Below are positions 34,669-43,103 of a DNA stretch of 64,000 bases, piece after piece. Within the stretch, counting starts at the first letter, position 1; the number at the start of each line of letters is the position of its first letter. Source of the DNA: Billgrantia pellis (GTDB lineage Bacteria > Pseudomonadota > Gammaproteobacteria > Pseudomonadales > Halomonadaceae); NCBI RefSeq assembly GCF_008297955.1, contig NZ_VTPY01000004.1, forward strand, positions 310,001 through 374,000. The letters run 5' to 3'. Under the pieces are notes generated by a model. The model made no database searches, was not told the origin of the DNA, and was given only the letters and a program-made list of their open reading frames with translations. The position numbers and the translations under genes are program-made.

Positions 34669-36177
34669 ATGATGCAATCCGTACTCTCGTCTATCGAACG
34701 CGTGGGCAACAAACTCCCCCATCCGTTTATTCTGTTTACCATTCTGGCCGTGGTAGTGGTGGTGATTTCCGCCCTGCTCGCCGCGCTTGGCGTCTCGGCG
34801 GTCAACCCTCAAACCGGCGACACTGTCTACGTTCAAAGCTTGCTCTCAGGTGACGGCATAGAGTTCATGCTGACCAGTGTTGTCAGCAATTTCGTCAATT
34901 TTCCACCGCTTGGGCTCATCCTCGTCGTGATGTTCGGCATCGGCTTGGCCGACAAGGTCGGCCTGATGTCTACGCTGATGCAGGTGAGCGTGGCCAAGGC
35001 GCCGCCGTCGCTTTTGACCTTCTGCGTCTTCATGGCCGGCATCTGCGGCAGTATCGCGTCAGATGCCAACTACCTGATCCTGATTCCTCTGGCCGCGATG
35101 GTCTACTACTCGGTGGGCCGCCATCCGGTGGCCGGCGCGGCCGCCGCCTACGCTGCCGCCGGTGCCGGCTTCGATGCCAGCTTGTTCATTACCGTGGGGG
35201 ACGCGCTGTTTGCCGGTATCACCACCGATGCGGCGCGCTTGGTGGACCCGGATGCCTACATCTCGCCCGTGGATAACTATTACTTCGTCGCCTGCTCGGT
35301 ATTTGTGCTGGCCATCATGGGGACACTGATTGTGGATAAGGTGGTCGAGCCACGGCTTCAACGTACGCTACCCATGGGCAAGGACTTCAAGACCGATATC
35401 GTCAAACCCGAGCTGACGAAAGATGAAATACGCGGCCTCCAATGGGTGGGCATTGCCACACTGATTTACCTGGCGCTGGTGTTCATCGCCGTGTTGCCGG
35501 AGGCATCGCCCTTGCGCAACGAGGAAGGCGGCCTCATTCCATCTCCCTTCCTGCGCTCGCTGGTGCCACTGCTATTTGGCTATTTCGTTACCATTGGGCT
35601 GGTTTACGGCATTACCACCGGTAAGATCAAAAGCAGCCGGGACGTGCCGCAACGCATGGCGGAATCAGCAAGCGACCTGGCACCCACACTGGTACTGTTC
35701 TTTGCCATTGCCCAGTTCATCGCCTACTTCCGATGGTCGGAGCTTGGTCAGTACATCGCCATAGAAGGTTCGAGCATCCTTCAGAGCACAGGCTTTACCG
35801 GCCTGCCGCTGGTGGGCGCTTTCATTGCCATGAGTGCAGTGCTCAACGTGTTCATGACCAGCGGCTCGGCCCAGTGGGCGCTGATGGCACCGGTGTTCGT
35901 GCCGATGCTGATGATGATCGACTTCGACCCGGCGTTCGTACTGGCCATGTTCCGTATTGGCGATTCCAGCACCAACATCATTTCGCCCATGAGCCCATAC
36001 TTCTCGGTCGCGTTGGTGTACATGCAGCGCTATAAGCCGAATATGGGACTAGGCACGCTGATCGCCACCATGCTGCCGCTGGCCGTCACCTTCTTACTGG
36101 CTTGGTCCGCCTTTTTGATGTTCTGGCTGGCCATGGGGTGGCCGATCGGCCCCGGCGTTTATATGACGACGAACTGA
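34669..36177 (+). CDS. AbgT family transporter
   Basis: A 502-residue membrane protein of the AbgT family (p-aminobenzoyl-glutamate import and, in some members, sulfonamide efflux). Features are the N-terminal SIERVGNKLPHPFILFTILAVV, the re-entrant-loop-like repeat AAGAGFDASLFITVGDALFAGITT, and the conserved FRIGDSSTNIISPMSPYF. Together with the M20 hydrolase it forms an uptake-and-cleave pair. Its stop codon abuts the stop of the convergent LysR gene. Confidence 0.92.
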   Translation: MMQSVLSSIERVGNKLPHPFILFTILAVVVVVISALLAALGVSAVNPQTGDTVYVQSLLSGDGIEFMLTSVVSNFVNFPPLGLILVVMFGIGLADKVGLMSTLMQVSVAKAPPSLLTFCVFMAGICGSIASDANYLILIPLAAMVYYSVGRHPVAGAAAAYAAAGAGFDASLFITVGDALFAGITTDAARLVDPDAYISPVDNYYFVACSVFVLAIMGTLIVDKVVEPRLQRTLPMGKDFKTDIVKPELTKDEIRGLQWVGIATLIYLALVFIAVLPEASPLRNEEGGLIPSPFLRSLVPLLFGYFVTIGLVYGITTGKIKSSRDVPQRMAESASDLAPTLVLFFAIAQFIAYFRWSELGQYIAIEGSSILQSTGFTGLPLVGAFIAMSAVLNVFMTSGSAQWALMAPVFVPMLMMIDFDPAFVLAMFRIGDSSTNIISPMSPYFSVALVYMQRYKPNMGLGTLIATMLPLAVTFLLAWSAFLMFWLAMGWPIGPGVYMTTN

Positions 36178-37074
36178 TTACTGCATCGTCAGCATCAGCT
36201 TCCAGAGATAGTCGGCAGCGGGCGAAAGTCTTCTGCCGGCTCTTCTTACCAGGTTGCCTTGGCTACTGGCCGCCAGTGGGTGCGCCACAGGAATCGCCTT
36301 GAGCTGCCCTTCCTCCACTTCATGCCGCGCTGCGGCGGCTGTCATGAACGACACACCAATACCGGCACTCGCCATGCGCCGTGAAACAGAATGCAGGTTG
36401 CAGCGGTAGGCGGGCGTGGCGGGCTGCCCAGCCGCACTGAATAGCGCATTCACGAACTGCTGCGATCCCGATACATCGGGCAGGAAAATTAGCTTGTGCT
36501 GCAAAAGCTCCGCCACCGTCACGCGTTCCTGCCGGGCCAGGGGGTGAAAAGGCGCCACCAAGGCGCATAGCGGGCCGCGTTCAAAAGAGTGGACCACCAG
36601 CCGCGGATCTGAAATCGGCCCATAGGTAATGGCAATATCCACCTCGTCATTGGCGACCATCTCGTGGGGCTCGCGGGGATAGTAGATGCCCGTTTTGATC
36701 TCGATCATCACCTCCGGGTAGTGTTCGGAGACACGCTTCATCACGTGGTTGATAAAGCTATCCATGAATCCATCGCCCACCGAAACCACCACCTTACCCG
36801 CTTGCAGATTACGCAGCCGGGAAAGCGTGTCACCCAGCTCTGAATTGAGCCGCCGTTGGGCGAGAAAGCTCTCCACCACCAACTGGCCCGCCTCGGTCAG
36901 CATGACGTGGCGGCCCTGGCGCTCCAAAAGTGCCATGCCCAGGTCTCGCTCAAGGCTACGCACTTGGCGGCTAACCACTGAAGGGTTGATGTGCAGATGC
37001 TCCGCCGCCGCACGAATACCGCCGCAGCTGCTGACTTCCAGCAGGTAGTAAGCGCGTTTATCGAGTATGTTCAT
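36178..37074 (-). CDS. LysR family transcriptional regulator
   Basis: A 298-residue LysR regulator. The winged helix (YYLLEVSSCGGIRAAAEHLHINPSVVSRQVRSLERDLG) is followed by a periplasmic-binding-protein-like effector domain. I chose the ATG at 37074 because family members begin a few residues before this helix; an ATG at 37131 would add 19 residues and neither has a strong ribosome site. It is convergent with abgT, with zero spacing. It probably responds to the amidohydrolase/AbgT substrate, although it is not divergent from its target as is usual. Confidence 0.85.
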   Translation of the reverse strand: MNILDKRAYYLLEVSSCGGIRAAAEHLHINPSVVSRQVRSLERDLGMALLERQGRHVMLTEAGQLVVESFLAQRRLNSELGDTLSRLRNLQAGKVVVSVGDGFMDSFINHVMKRVSEHYPEVMIEIKTGIYYPREPHEMVANDEVDIAITYGPISDPRLVVHSFERGPLCALVAPFHPLARQERVTVAELLQHKLIFLPDVSGSQQFVNALFSAAGQPATPAYRCNLHSVSRRMASAGIGVSFMTAAAARHEVEEGQLKAIPVAHPLAASSQGNLVRRAGRRLSPAADYLWKLMLTMQ

Positions 37075-37190
37075 GGATGTCTCGTGATGGGCAGGGAAGT
37101 CACAAAGCTCCAGGAAGAGGTTTGAGGTCATCCCACATTCACCACTAGCTGACCATAATCTGCATTAGTGGAAAAAGGGAAACCCGCAAC

Positions 37191-38564
37191 TCACCAGCGG
37201 ATAGTCGGCGTCGACAACCGGAACCTTAGCCCCGGTTCGGCCTGCTCGGCCGTGAGGCGCCAGCCATGCGCCAGGGCGATCTCCTGGCAGATCGCCAGCC
37301 CTAGCCCCGCTCCGTGGTCGCGTCGATGTGCAGCACGCCAGAAGCGTTCAAACAGCCGGGGCAGTTGTTCCGCATCGACGCCGGGACCTCTGTCCCGCAC
37401 GGTCACCGTATCGCCCTGGATCTCCACGCTGACGGAGGTCTGTGCGGGGGCATGCTGGATGGCATTCTCCAGTAGATTCTTCAACAAGGTAAAACAGGCC
37501 GAGCGGTCCGCTTTCCACTTCACGTCGCCGACAGCACGCACCGCCAAGTGCACGTCGGCGGATTCCGCCATGCGCTGCAAATAGGAGGCGGCATCGTGAG
37601 CCACCTCCTGCATCCCGACGGTGGTGAAGTGATAGTTGTGCGCTTCGCTGGCTTCCGCCAGAAGCAGAAGCTGCTGCACCTGTCGCGTCATGTACGCGAC
37701 GTCGCCCAGTAGCGAGTCGCGATCGTTCTTGCCAGCGTCTAACAGCTCTATCTGGGCACGGATCAGCGTCAGCGGCGTCTTCAACTCATGTGCCGCATTG
37801 CCGAGGAACTCCTGTTGTACGCGATAGCCGCGTTCGAGACGCTCCAAGGCCCGATTGAAGCTATCCACGAGAGGGGCGATCTCCGCGGGCACCGCTTCCG
37901 TCTTCAGCCGGGCACTGATGAAGCGCGGCGAGATGGCCGCGGCGGACTCCGACACGTCGCGTAGCGGCTTGAGGGTGTAGCGCAAGGTGATGTAGGCACA
38001 CAAGCCGAAGGCGACGAACAGGACGACGCCGAAGACCACGATGCCAGCCACCACGAGCGGAAAGGCAGCGCGATGAAGGAGATCCACGAACCTGGCGCTG
38101 GCCGCGAACTGCAGGTACCACGTTTGCCCCGCATGCTCGAGGGGCTCCGTGGCGCCGAAAAAGGCAGTTCCCTCGTGCTCGAAGGCGAAATTGCCACGCT
38201 CCAGCCAAAGAAGGTCGCCTCCGGCCGGCCAGAACGCCTCGCCAGCGCTCGAGAAAAAAGCTACGTTCCCGGCGTCATCCAGAATCCGATAGGCCGTTTC
38301 GCGCTGCGGGCCTTCGAACAACCAGGCGAGTTCGTTCAAGCGGCGCGAGTCGATTCCCACTGGCCTACCCCTGCTGTCGAATTCGATATCGTCCGACAGC
38401 CCCTCTGCGGCATCGACCAGGTCCATCCGGGCCAGTACGTTGGTCTGAACCACCACCACCGCAGCGATCACGAGCAGCGTGATGCTGAGTATCATCCCTG
38501 CCACATAGGCCAGCAGCACCTTCAGGCTAATGCTATTCAGCGGCATCAGCTTCACGAAGCGCAT
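37191..38564 (-). CDS. Two-component sensor histidine kinase (QseC/PmrB-like)
   Basis: A 457-residue inner-membrane kinase. Transmembrane helix 1 is near residues 13-33, a periplasmic sensor region follows, and helix 2 is near LVVAGIVVFGVVLFVAFGL. Next come HAMP, the phospho-acceptor His in NAAHELKTPLTLIRAQ, the N-box LKNLLENAIQHAP and glycine boxes DRGPGVDAEQ and GAGLGLAI. Third gene of the mipA-regulator-kinase operon, overlapping the regulator gene by about 32 bases. The C-terminus (RLSTPTIRW) differs from that of the partial copy at 32970, suggesting that its 3' end was replaced during an insertion event. Confidence 0.92.
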   Translation of the reverse strand: MRFVKLMPLNSISLKVLLAYVAGMILSITLLVIAAVVVVQTNVLARMDLVDAAEGLSDDIEFDSRGRPVGIDSRRLNELAWLFEGPQRETAYRILDDAGNVAFFSSAGEAFWPAGGDLLWLERGNFAFEHEGTAFFGATEPLEHAGQTWYLQFAASARFVDLLHRAAFPLVVAGIVVFGVVLFVAFGLCAYITLRYTLKPLRDVSESAAAISPRFISARLKTEAVPAEIAPLVDSFNRALERLERGYRVQQEFLGNAAHELKTPLTLIRAQIELLDAGKNDRDSLLGDVAYMTRQVQQLLLLAEASEAHNYHFTTVGMQEVAHDAASYLQRMAESADVHLAVRAVGDVKWKADRSACFTLLKNLLENAIQHAPAQTSVSVEIQGDTVTVRDRGPGVDAEQLPRLFERFWRAAHRRDHGAGLGLAICQEIALAHGWRLTAEQAEPGLRFRLSTPTIRW

Positions 38565-39219
38565 AGCCCAGCCCCCTGACGTTGACGATCCGCTGGCGCG
38601 AACCGATGGCGAGCAGCTTGCGGCGAAGGCGGTGCAGGGCCACGTCCAGGGCGTTCGGCGTCACCGCCTCGCTCAGCCCCCAGGCCGCCGCTTCCAGCGC
38701 GCTGCGGCGCACGACTTCCTTGGGCTTGTGCAAGAGCCGTTGCATGATGTGCAGCTCCGCCGGAGCGAGGGTGACGCTCTCGTCGCCGCGGCACAGCACG
38801 CCGGCATCGGGGCGCAGGGTGAGATCGCCATGGCTGGGGTCGAGCGGGTGGAACGCCACGGGACGGCGCAGCAGTGCCCGGACACGCGCCACCATCTCGT
38901 CCATGGCGAACGGCTTGGGCAGGTAGTCGTCGGCACCGGCGTCGAGCCCCTGTATCCGGTCATGCAGCGCATCGCGCGCCGTCAACACCAGGCAAGGCAC
39001 GCCGAGGCCAGCGCTACGCACTTTTTGCAGCAGTATGAGGCCATCCCCGTCCGGCAATCCCCGGTCGAGAATCAATGCCTGGTAGGGTATCTGCTGAATG
39101 GCAGCCCATGCACTGTCGATGCGGCCAGCCACATCGGCGGCGATGCCGGCGGCTTCCAGCCCCTTGCCCATCAGCCGGGCCAGCCGGTCGTGGTCCTCGA
39201 CCAGAAGTATGCGGCTCAT
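38533..39219 (-). CDS. OmpR family response regulator
   Basis: A 228-residue regulator. The receiver domain has an acidic pocket in LLVEDHDR and a phospho-acceptor Asp52 in LILDRGLPDGDG, with Lys in LPKPFAMDE. The C-terminal winged helix is of the OmpR/PhoB type (EVVRRSALEAAAWG, VALHRLRRKL). Its ATG overlaps the mipA stop by one base. Partner of the downstream kinase. Its likely target includes tandem repeats upstream of mipA. Confidence 0.93.
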   Translation of the reverse strand: MSRILLVEDHDRLARLMGKGLEAAGIAADVAGRIDSAWAAIQQIPYQALILDRGLPDGDGLILLQKVRSAGLGVPCLVLTARDALHDRIQGLDAGADDYLPKPFAMDEMVARVRALLRRPVAFHPLDPSHGDLTLRPDAGVLCRGDESVTLAPAELHIMQRLLHKPKEVVRRSALEAAAWGLSEAVTPNALDVALHRLRRKLLAIGSRQRIVNVRGLGYALREADAAE

Positions 39220-40043
39220 CAGAAACGGTAGAGGTAGCCAAGGAACATACTGTTTCCGGTCGAGCGATCCACCAGCGGGCTGTCCTTGATCTCGTCCGCC
39301 AGGCGCGTCACTTCGACACCCATGAGCACGGAGTGGTGCTTATTGAACATGTAGACGCCACGCACTCCCGCCTCGAGGTTGGTAGCGGACTCTCCCACAT
39401 AGGCGGGGCGGTCGATACGCGCCTCGCTGTCGCGAACGCCGAAGTAGTAATCGGTGGTCTTCTCGTCATGCCAGTTCGCCCCTACGTGTGGCGTGAGGAG
39501 AACATGATTGCCGAAACGCCACGTTCTCTCCAGGCTGACATTGATGACTTGGCCTTCGCTGTTGCCTGAGGCGTCGGCCAGCCATTCGGCGCTGACGTCA
39601 ACCACATTGCTGCTCCACTCCACCTTGCCGCCCGCCCAGAAGCCGCCCTTGCGCTCGTCCATACCGTCGAGGATCGGGGCGTCGCCCTCCTCGTAGCCGC
39701 TACCGTCGTACTTGCCGACGATACCGAAGTTGAGCCGTTGAGAGTCGCTGATGTCGAGACTCGGCAGCTTGAATACGATTTGGGGGCCAAAGAGATGAAG
39801 GTACCGGTTCTCGACCTCAAGCAGCGGTATGGGCGTGTGGTCCCGGTCGATACCGGCGTAGGGCTCCTGCTCGCTCACGACGCCGAGGCCAAGCCCCCAG
39901 GTGGTGGAGGACGACTCGGCGCCAGTCGGCTCTTGGGCCATGGCCGTCGCCGAGGTGAAGAATCCAACGGTGAGCATTGAAGCAGCTGCCATGCGCGAAA
40001 AAGAAGTATGGGAGCTTGAGGTTAACGGGGGTACGAGTGACAT
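39219..40043 (-). CDS. MipA/OmpV family outer-membrane protein
   Basis: A protein of about 274 residues. The signal peptide ends near FFTSATAMAQ, and the mature beta-barrel (GLGLGVVSEQEPYAGIDRDHTPIPLLEVENRY) ends in a C-terminal aromatic (FLGYLYRF), the outer-membrane insertion signal. MipA/OmpV proteins are outer-membrane scaffolds or porin-like barrels. Here it leads a two-component operon, so it may be an output or a sensor accessory. Start at 40043 by signal-peptide length; a GTG at 40076 is an alternative. Confidence 0.85.
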   Translation of the reverse strand: MSLVPPLTSSSHTSFSRMAAASMLTVGFFTSATAMAQEPTGAESSSTTWGLGLGVVSEQEPYAGIDRDHTPIPLLEVENRYLHLFGPQIVFKLPSLDISDSQRLNFGIVGKYDGSGYEEGDAPILDGMDERKGGFWAGGKVEWSSNVVDVSAEWLADASGNSEGQVINVSLERTWRFGNHVLLTPHVGANWHDEKTTDYYFGVRDSEARIDRPAYVGESATNLEAGVRGVYMFNKHHSVLMGVEVTRLADEIKDSPLVDRSTGNSMFLGYLYRF

Positions 40044-40091
40044 GAGCGTTTCTCGCGTGTTGCTAAAGAGGCCCACTTTCGCATCCGCGCA

Positions 40092-40113
40092 CTTACGGAA
40101 AACTTACCGAAAG
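40092..40113 (-). promoter_or_regulatory. Tandem direct repeat upstream of the mipA operon
   Basis: Two 11-bp units follow head to tail: CTTACGGAAAA (40092-40102) and CTTACCGAAAG (40103-40113), with the shared pattern CTTAC.GAAA. OmpR-family regulators bind such direct repeats with about one helical turn spacing. It is 49 bases before the mipA start and probably the autoregulatory site. Confidence 0.55.
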
Positions 40114-40181
40114 CTTTCGATCGCTCCGTCCCACCGGTAAGGCTTCTGAAAGACGCGCGGGTCCTGCTGTTCCGAAGTTGC

Positions 40182-40379
40182 ATGCAGCCGGTCACCACCC
40201 TCGTGGCGCTGGTGCTCTCCGTCCCCGGGGCCTTCCTGGCGCTGTTCGTCACCCAATCGGCGCTGTCGCTTCCCGCACTGATCGGGCTGGTCATGCTGAT
40301 GGGCATTGCGACGAAGAACTCGATCCTTCTGGTGGACTACATCATCATCGCCCGCCAGGAACACGGCCTCGATCGCTGA
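40182..40379 (+). pseudogene. RND-family efflux pump C-terminal fragment
   Basis: The 65 in-frame residues from MQPVTTLVALVLSVPGAF through SLPALIGLVMLMGIATKNSILLVDY match the C-terminal transmembrane region of AcrB-type inner-membrane pumps. An intact pump has over 1,000 residues, so this is a truncated relic that ends prematurely after QEHGLDR. The gap 40114-40514 contains no other recognisable gene. Confidence 0.7.
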
Positions 40380-40514
40380 GATGCGCATCGGCTGGCCTCG
40401 TCTCGTAATGATAGACGACTCATAGTTACATGGGCATTTCGCTGACAATACTCTTAGTAACTACACCCACTAGCGCCAAAAACCCAACAACCCCACGCTT
40501 GCCGCTTTACTCAA

Positions 40515-41294
40515 TTAAATTGTACTTTCCTCTTTCTTTCGCCCCAACCCAACCGACAAACGCTCTGCCGAAGACGTCACAAGACGTATGATATGTTCGA
40601 GCTCTGAGTCGTGAGTTCGAAATGCAGGAGCAGCCACATTCAAGGCCGCAATGACAGTGCCATCCATTGTAAATACAGGGGCCGCAACCGACACCAATTG
40701 TTCGCTCACCTCTCCTCGGCTAATGCAGTACATTTGCTGACGTATCTTAGTCAGCTCAGATAAGATATTGCCACGCGACCTAGGAGTATTTTGCGTAAAT
40801 CTCTCAGGTTTTGAAGGAACACATCTCTCAATCATTTCTTGGCTTTGGAAAGCAAGTAGTGCCTTCATGGACCCTGCATAAAGAGGACGACGACGCCCAA
40901 CAATGGCGTGAACTCTCAGATCTCTAGATGGTTCGCATTTCGCAACACATAGGGCCTCGTTTCCATCGAGAATACGTAACTGCACCGTCTCATTAACACG
41001 CTGGCAAAGCTCCTCAAGAATAGGGTCAGCCAGTTTCACCAAGTCAATTTGAGAATTAGCAGTGATTCCCATCACCAACATTGCGGTTCCAAGCCGATAG
41101 CCATTGTTCTCGACCCGCGCAACTACACGACACTGTTCCATTGTGTGCAACAAACGGAAGACTCTCGACTTGGTCATCCCTGTACTTTTGGCTAAGTCAG
41201 TAATGCCAGAATCAGGCTTACGGGCCACCGCCATCAAGAGGTCGAAAGCCTTACCCACTGAATTTACTGAATAATTTTTATTTTCCAAAACCAT
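40515..41294 (-). CDS. IclR family transcriptional regulator
   Basis: A regulator of about 259 residues. The N-terminal IclR winged helix is SVNSVGKAFDLLMAVARKPDSGITDLAKSTGM. The effector domain carries VAKCEPSRDLRVHAIVGRRRPLYAGSMKALLAF and VSEQLVSVAAPVFTMDGTVIAALNVAAPA. The start is uncertain: GAGGAG touches the ATG at 41294, a TTG two codons later is better spaced, and an ATG at 41345 has no ribosome site. It is divergent from the peptide-type ABC operon and probably controls it. AT-rich relative to the window. Confidence 0.87.
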   Translation of the reverse strand: MVLENKNYSVNSVGKAFDLLMAVARKPDSGITDLAKSTGMTKSRVFRLLHTMEQCRVVARVENNGYRLGTAMLVMGITANSQIDLVKLADPILEELCQRVNETVQLRILDGNEALCVAKCEPSRDLRVHAIVGRRRPLYAGSMKALLAFQSQEMIERCVPSKPERFTQNTPRSRGNILSELTKIRQQMYCISRGEVSEQLVSVAAPVFTMDGTVIAALNVAAPAFRTHDSELEHIIRLVTSSAERLSVGLGRKKEESTI

Positions 41295-41456
41295 CTCCTC
41301 ATTCTGAAATGCTGCCTTTCTATCGTATCGCACAACGAAACACATTCAAAATAAGTTTGACACAATCACGAGCATCTTCACATCATAAGAGTTCGCAATA
41401 GCGACTTCTGGCGCTGTGCACATCAATAACAATCCCAGAAACCAAGGAGTTATCTC

Positions 41457-43043
41457 GTGTTTCATACAGTGATAAACAGGACTATCGTGGGCGCCGCGGT
41501 TGTACTACTCACCGCTTCGGCAATGCCATCCAACGCACAAGAAAGCCAAGCGCTATCGATCGGCATGGCTGCAGTGGTCACATCGCTGGACCCACATGAA
41601 GATTCAAATTCTCCTAACAATGCAACCAGCCGGCATATATTCGATAGCCTGATCGACCGGGGCGGTTCTGCGGAAAATAACCCGCAGCTAGCTACTAGTT
41701 GGGAAATCGTCGACGATACCCACTGGCGCTTTCACCTACGCGAGGGCGTGACTTTCCACGATGGCTCCAGCTTCGATTCGGAAGACGTGGTCGCCTCGCT
41801 GCTCCGCGCCCGGGACAAGGAAAGTCAGTCATTTGCTTCCTATACGCGCAATATCGCCGATGTAACCGCCGATGGGCCCTACACGGTCACGGTTGAGACC
41901 ACAGTACCAGACCCAATGATTCTCAACTCGCTGAGCCGAATCCGCATCATTAGCTCCGAGTATGAAGGTGCGAGCGTAGCCGATTTCGAAAACGGCACTG
42001 CTGCAATTGGTACCGGGCCTTTCAGGTTTGTGTCATATACACCTGGGGACCGTCTTGAGCTGGACCGTAACGAGGAATACTTTGCCGGCCCCTCCGAATG
42101 GTCCCATGTGACCATTCGCATGGTTCCCGATAACGGCGGGCGACTTGCATCTCTACTTGCCGGTGATCTTGACCTGATCGAATCTCTGCCCGCAGAAGGC
42201 ATCGACCGCGTGGAGCAGAGCGATACGATGAAGATTATCCGCGGACAATCCACGCGACTTGTCTATCTCGGCATGGACGTTATGCGAGATCAGACGCCTT
42301 TCATTAAAACGAAAGAGGGGCACTCACTCGATTCCAATCCTCTCAAAGATATGAGGGTTCGAAAAGCGCTACTTATGGCGATCAATCGTGAAGCCATCGT
42401 GGATCGTGTCATGCGCAAGAACGGCACCGTAGCCCACCAATTCGTCGCTGATGGCTTTCTTGGCCACTCCAAAAAAGTCGAGGAAATTAGCTACGATCCT
42501 GAAGGCGCCCGTCACCTATTGGCTGAAGCGGGTTACCCTGACGGCTTTGCGATGACCATTCATGGACCGTCAGGCCGCTATGTCAATGATAGTGAGGTAT
42601 TGCAGGCTGTCGGCCAGATGTTCTCGAGAATAGGCATTGCTACAACGGTCGAGGTATTACCTTGGTCAGTGTACTCCGGCAAGTACGCTAACGGAGAATA
42701 TTCGCTATATCTTGCTTCATGGGGTGTGAATACAGGTGAAGTTTCCAACCCTGCACTTGCCACCGTTGCCGGAAGGAATTCCGAAACGGGCACTGGCCGC
42801 TATAACGGTGGAGGTGTTGATGTACAGGAAATCAACGAATTCCTCTCTAAAGCAACCCAAACTCTCGATGAATCAGCAAGAGAACCCTTGCTTCAAAAGG
42901 TTTCGGATCTCGTTTTTAATAATAACTGGCTCATTCCCTTGCATTACGAAAATATGGTGATGGGTGCCCATGAGGACATAGAATACAAGCCACGCGGAGA
43001 CAAATATACGCTTTCCTACGAAGTCCACAGAACATCTCATTAA
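41457..43043 (+). CDS. Peptide/nickel-type ABC transporter substrate-binding protein
   Basis: A 528-residue SBP_bac_5 (DppA/OppA/GsiB-like) receptor. The signal peptide ends near LLTASAMPSNAQES. The mature protein starts MAAVVTSLDPHEDSNSPNNAT, with the family motif WRFHLREGVTFHDGSSFDSEDVV. GTG start at 41457 behind AAGGAG. It feeds the permeases and ATPases encoded downstream. Ligand unknown; the gamma-glutamyltransferase-like neighbour suggests a gamma-glutamyl peptide or glutathione-related compound. Confidence 0.92.
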   Translation: MFHTVINRTIVGAAVVLLTASAMPSNAQESQALSIGMAAVVTSLDPHEDSNSPNNATSRHIFDSLIDRGGSAENNPQLATSWEIVDDTHWRFHLREGVTFHDGSSFDSEDVVASLLRARDKESQSFASYTRNIADVTADGPYTVTVETTVPDPMILNSLSRIRIISSEYEGASVADFENGTAAIGTGPFRFVSYTPGDRLELDRNEEYFAGPSEWSHVTIRMVPDNGGRLASLLAGDLDLIESLPAEGIDRVEQSDTMKIIRGQSTRLVYLGMDVMRDQTPFIKTKEGHSLDSNPLKDMRVRKALLMAINREAIVDRVMRKNGTVAHQFVADGFLGHSKKVEEISYDPEGARHLLAEAGYPDGFAMTIHGPSGRYVNDSEVLQAVGQMFSRIGIATTVEVLPWSVYSGKYANGEYSLYLASWGVNTGEVSNPALATVAGRNSETGTGRYNGGGVDVQEINEFLSKATQTLDESAREPLLQKVSDLVFNNNWLIPLHYENMVMGAHEDIEYKPRGDKYTLSYEVHRTSH

Positions 43044-43054
43044 ATTACTAACCA

Positions 43055-43082
43055 GGAAAGGTGCTGCGCTTAACACCTTTCC
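43055..43082 (+). terminator. Hairpin between the binding-protein gene and the rest of the ABC operon
   Basis: A perfect 9-bp stem (GGAAAGGTG at 43055 and CACCTTTCC at 43074) with a 10-nt loop lies 11 bases after the binding-protein stop. No U tract follows. Such hairpins often protect the receptor mRNA and reduce downstream expression. Confidence 0.6.
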
Positions 43083-43103
43083 AAATCCCATCCGGAGAGC
43101 ACC

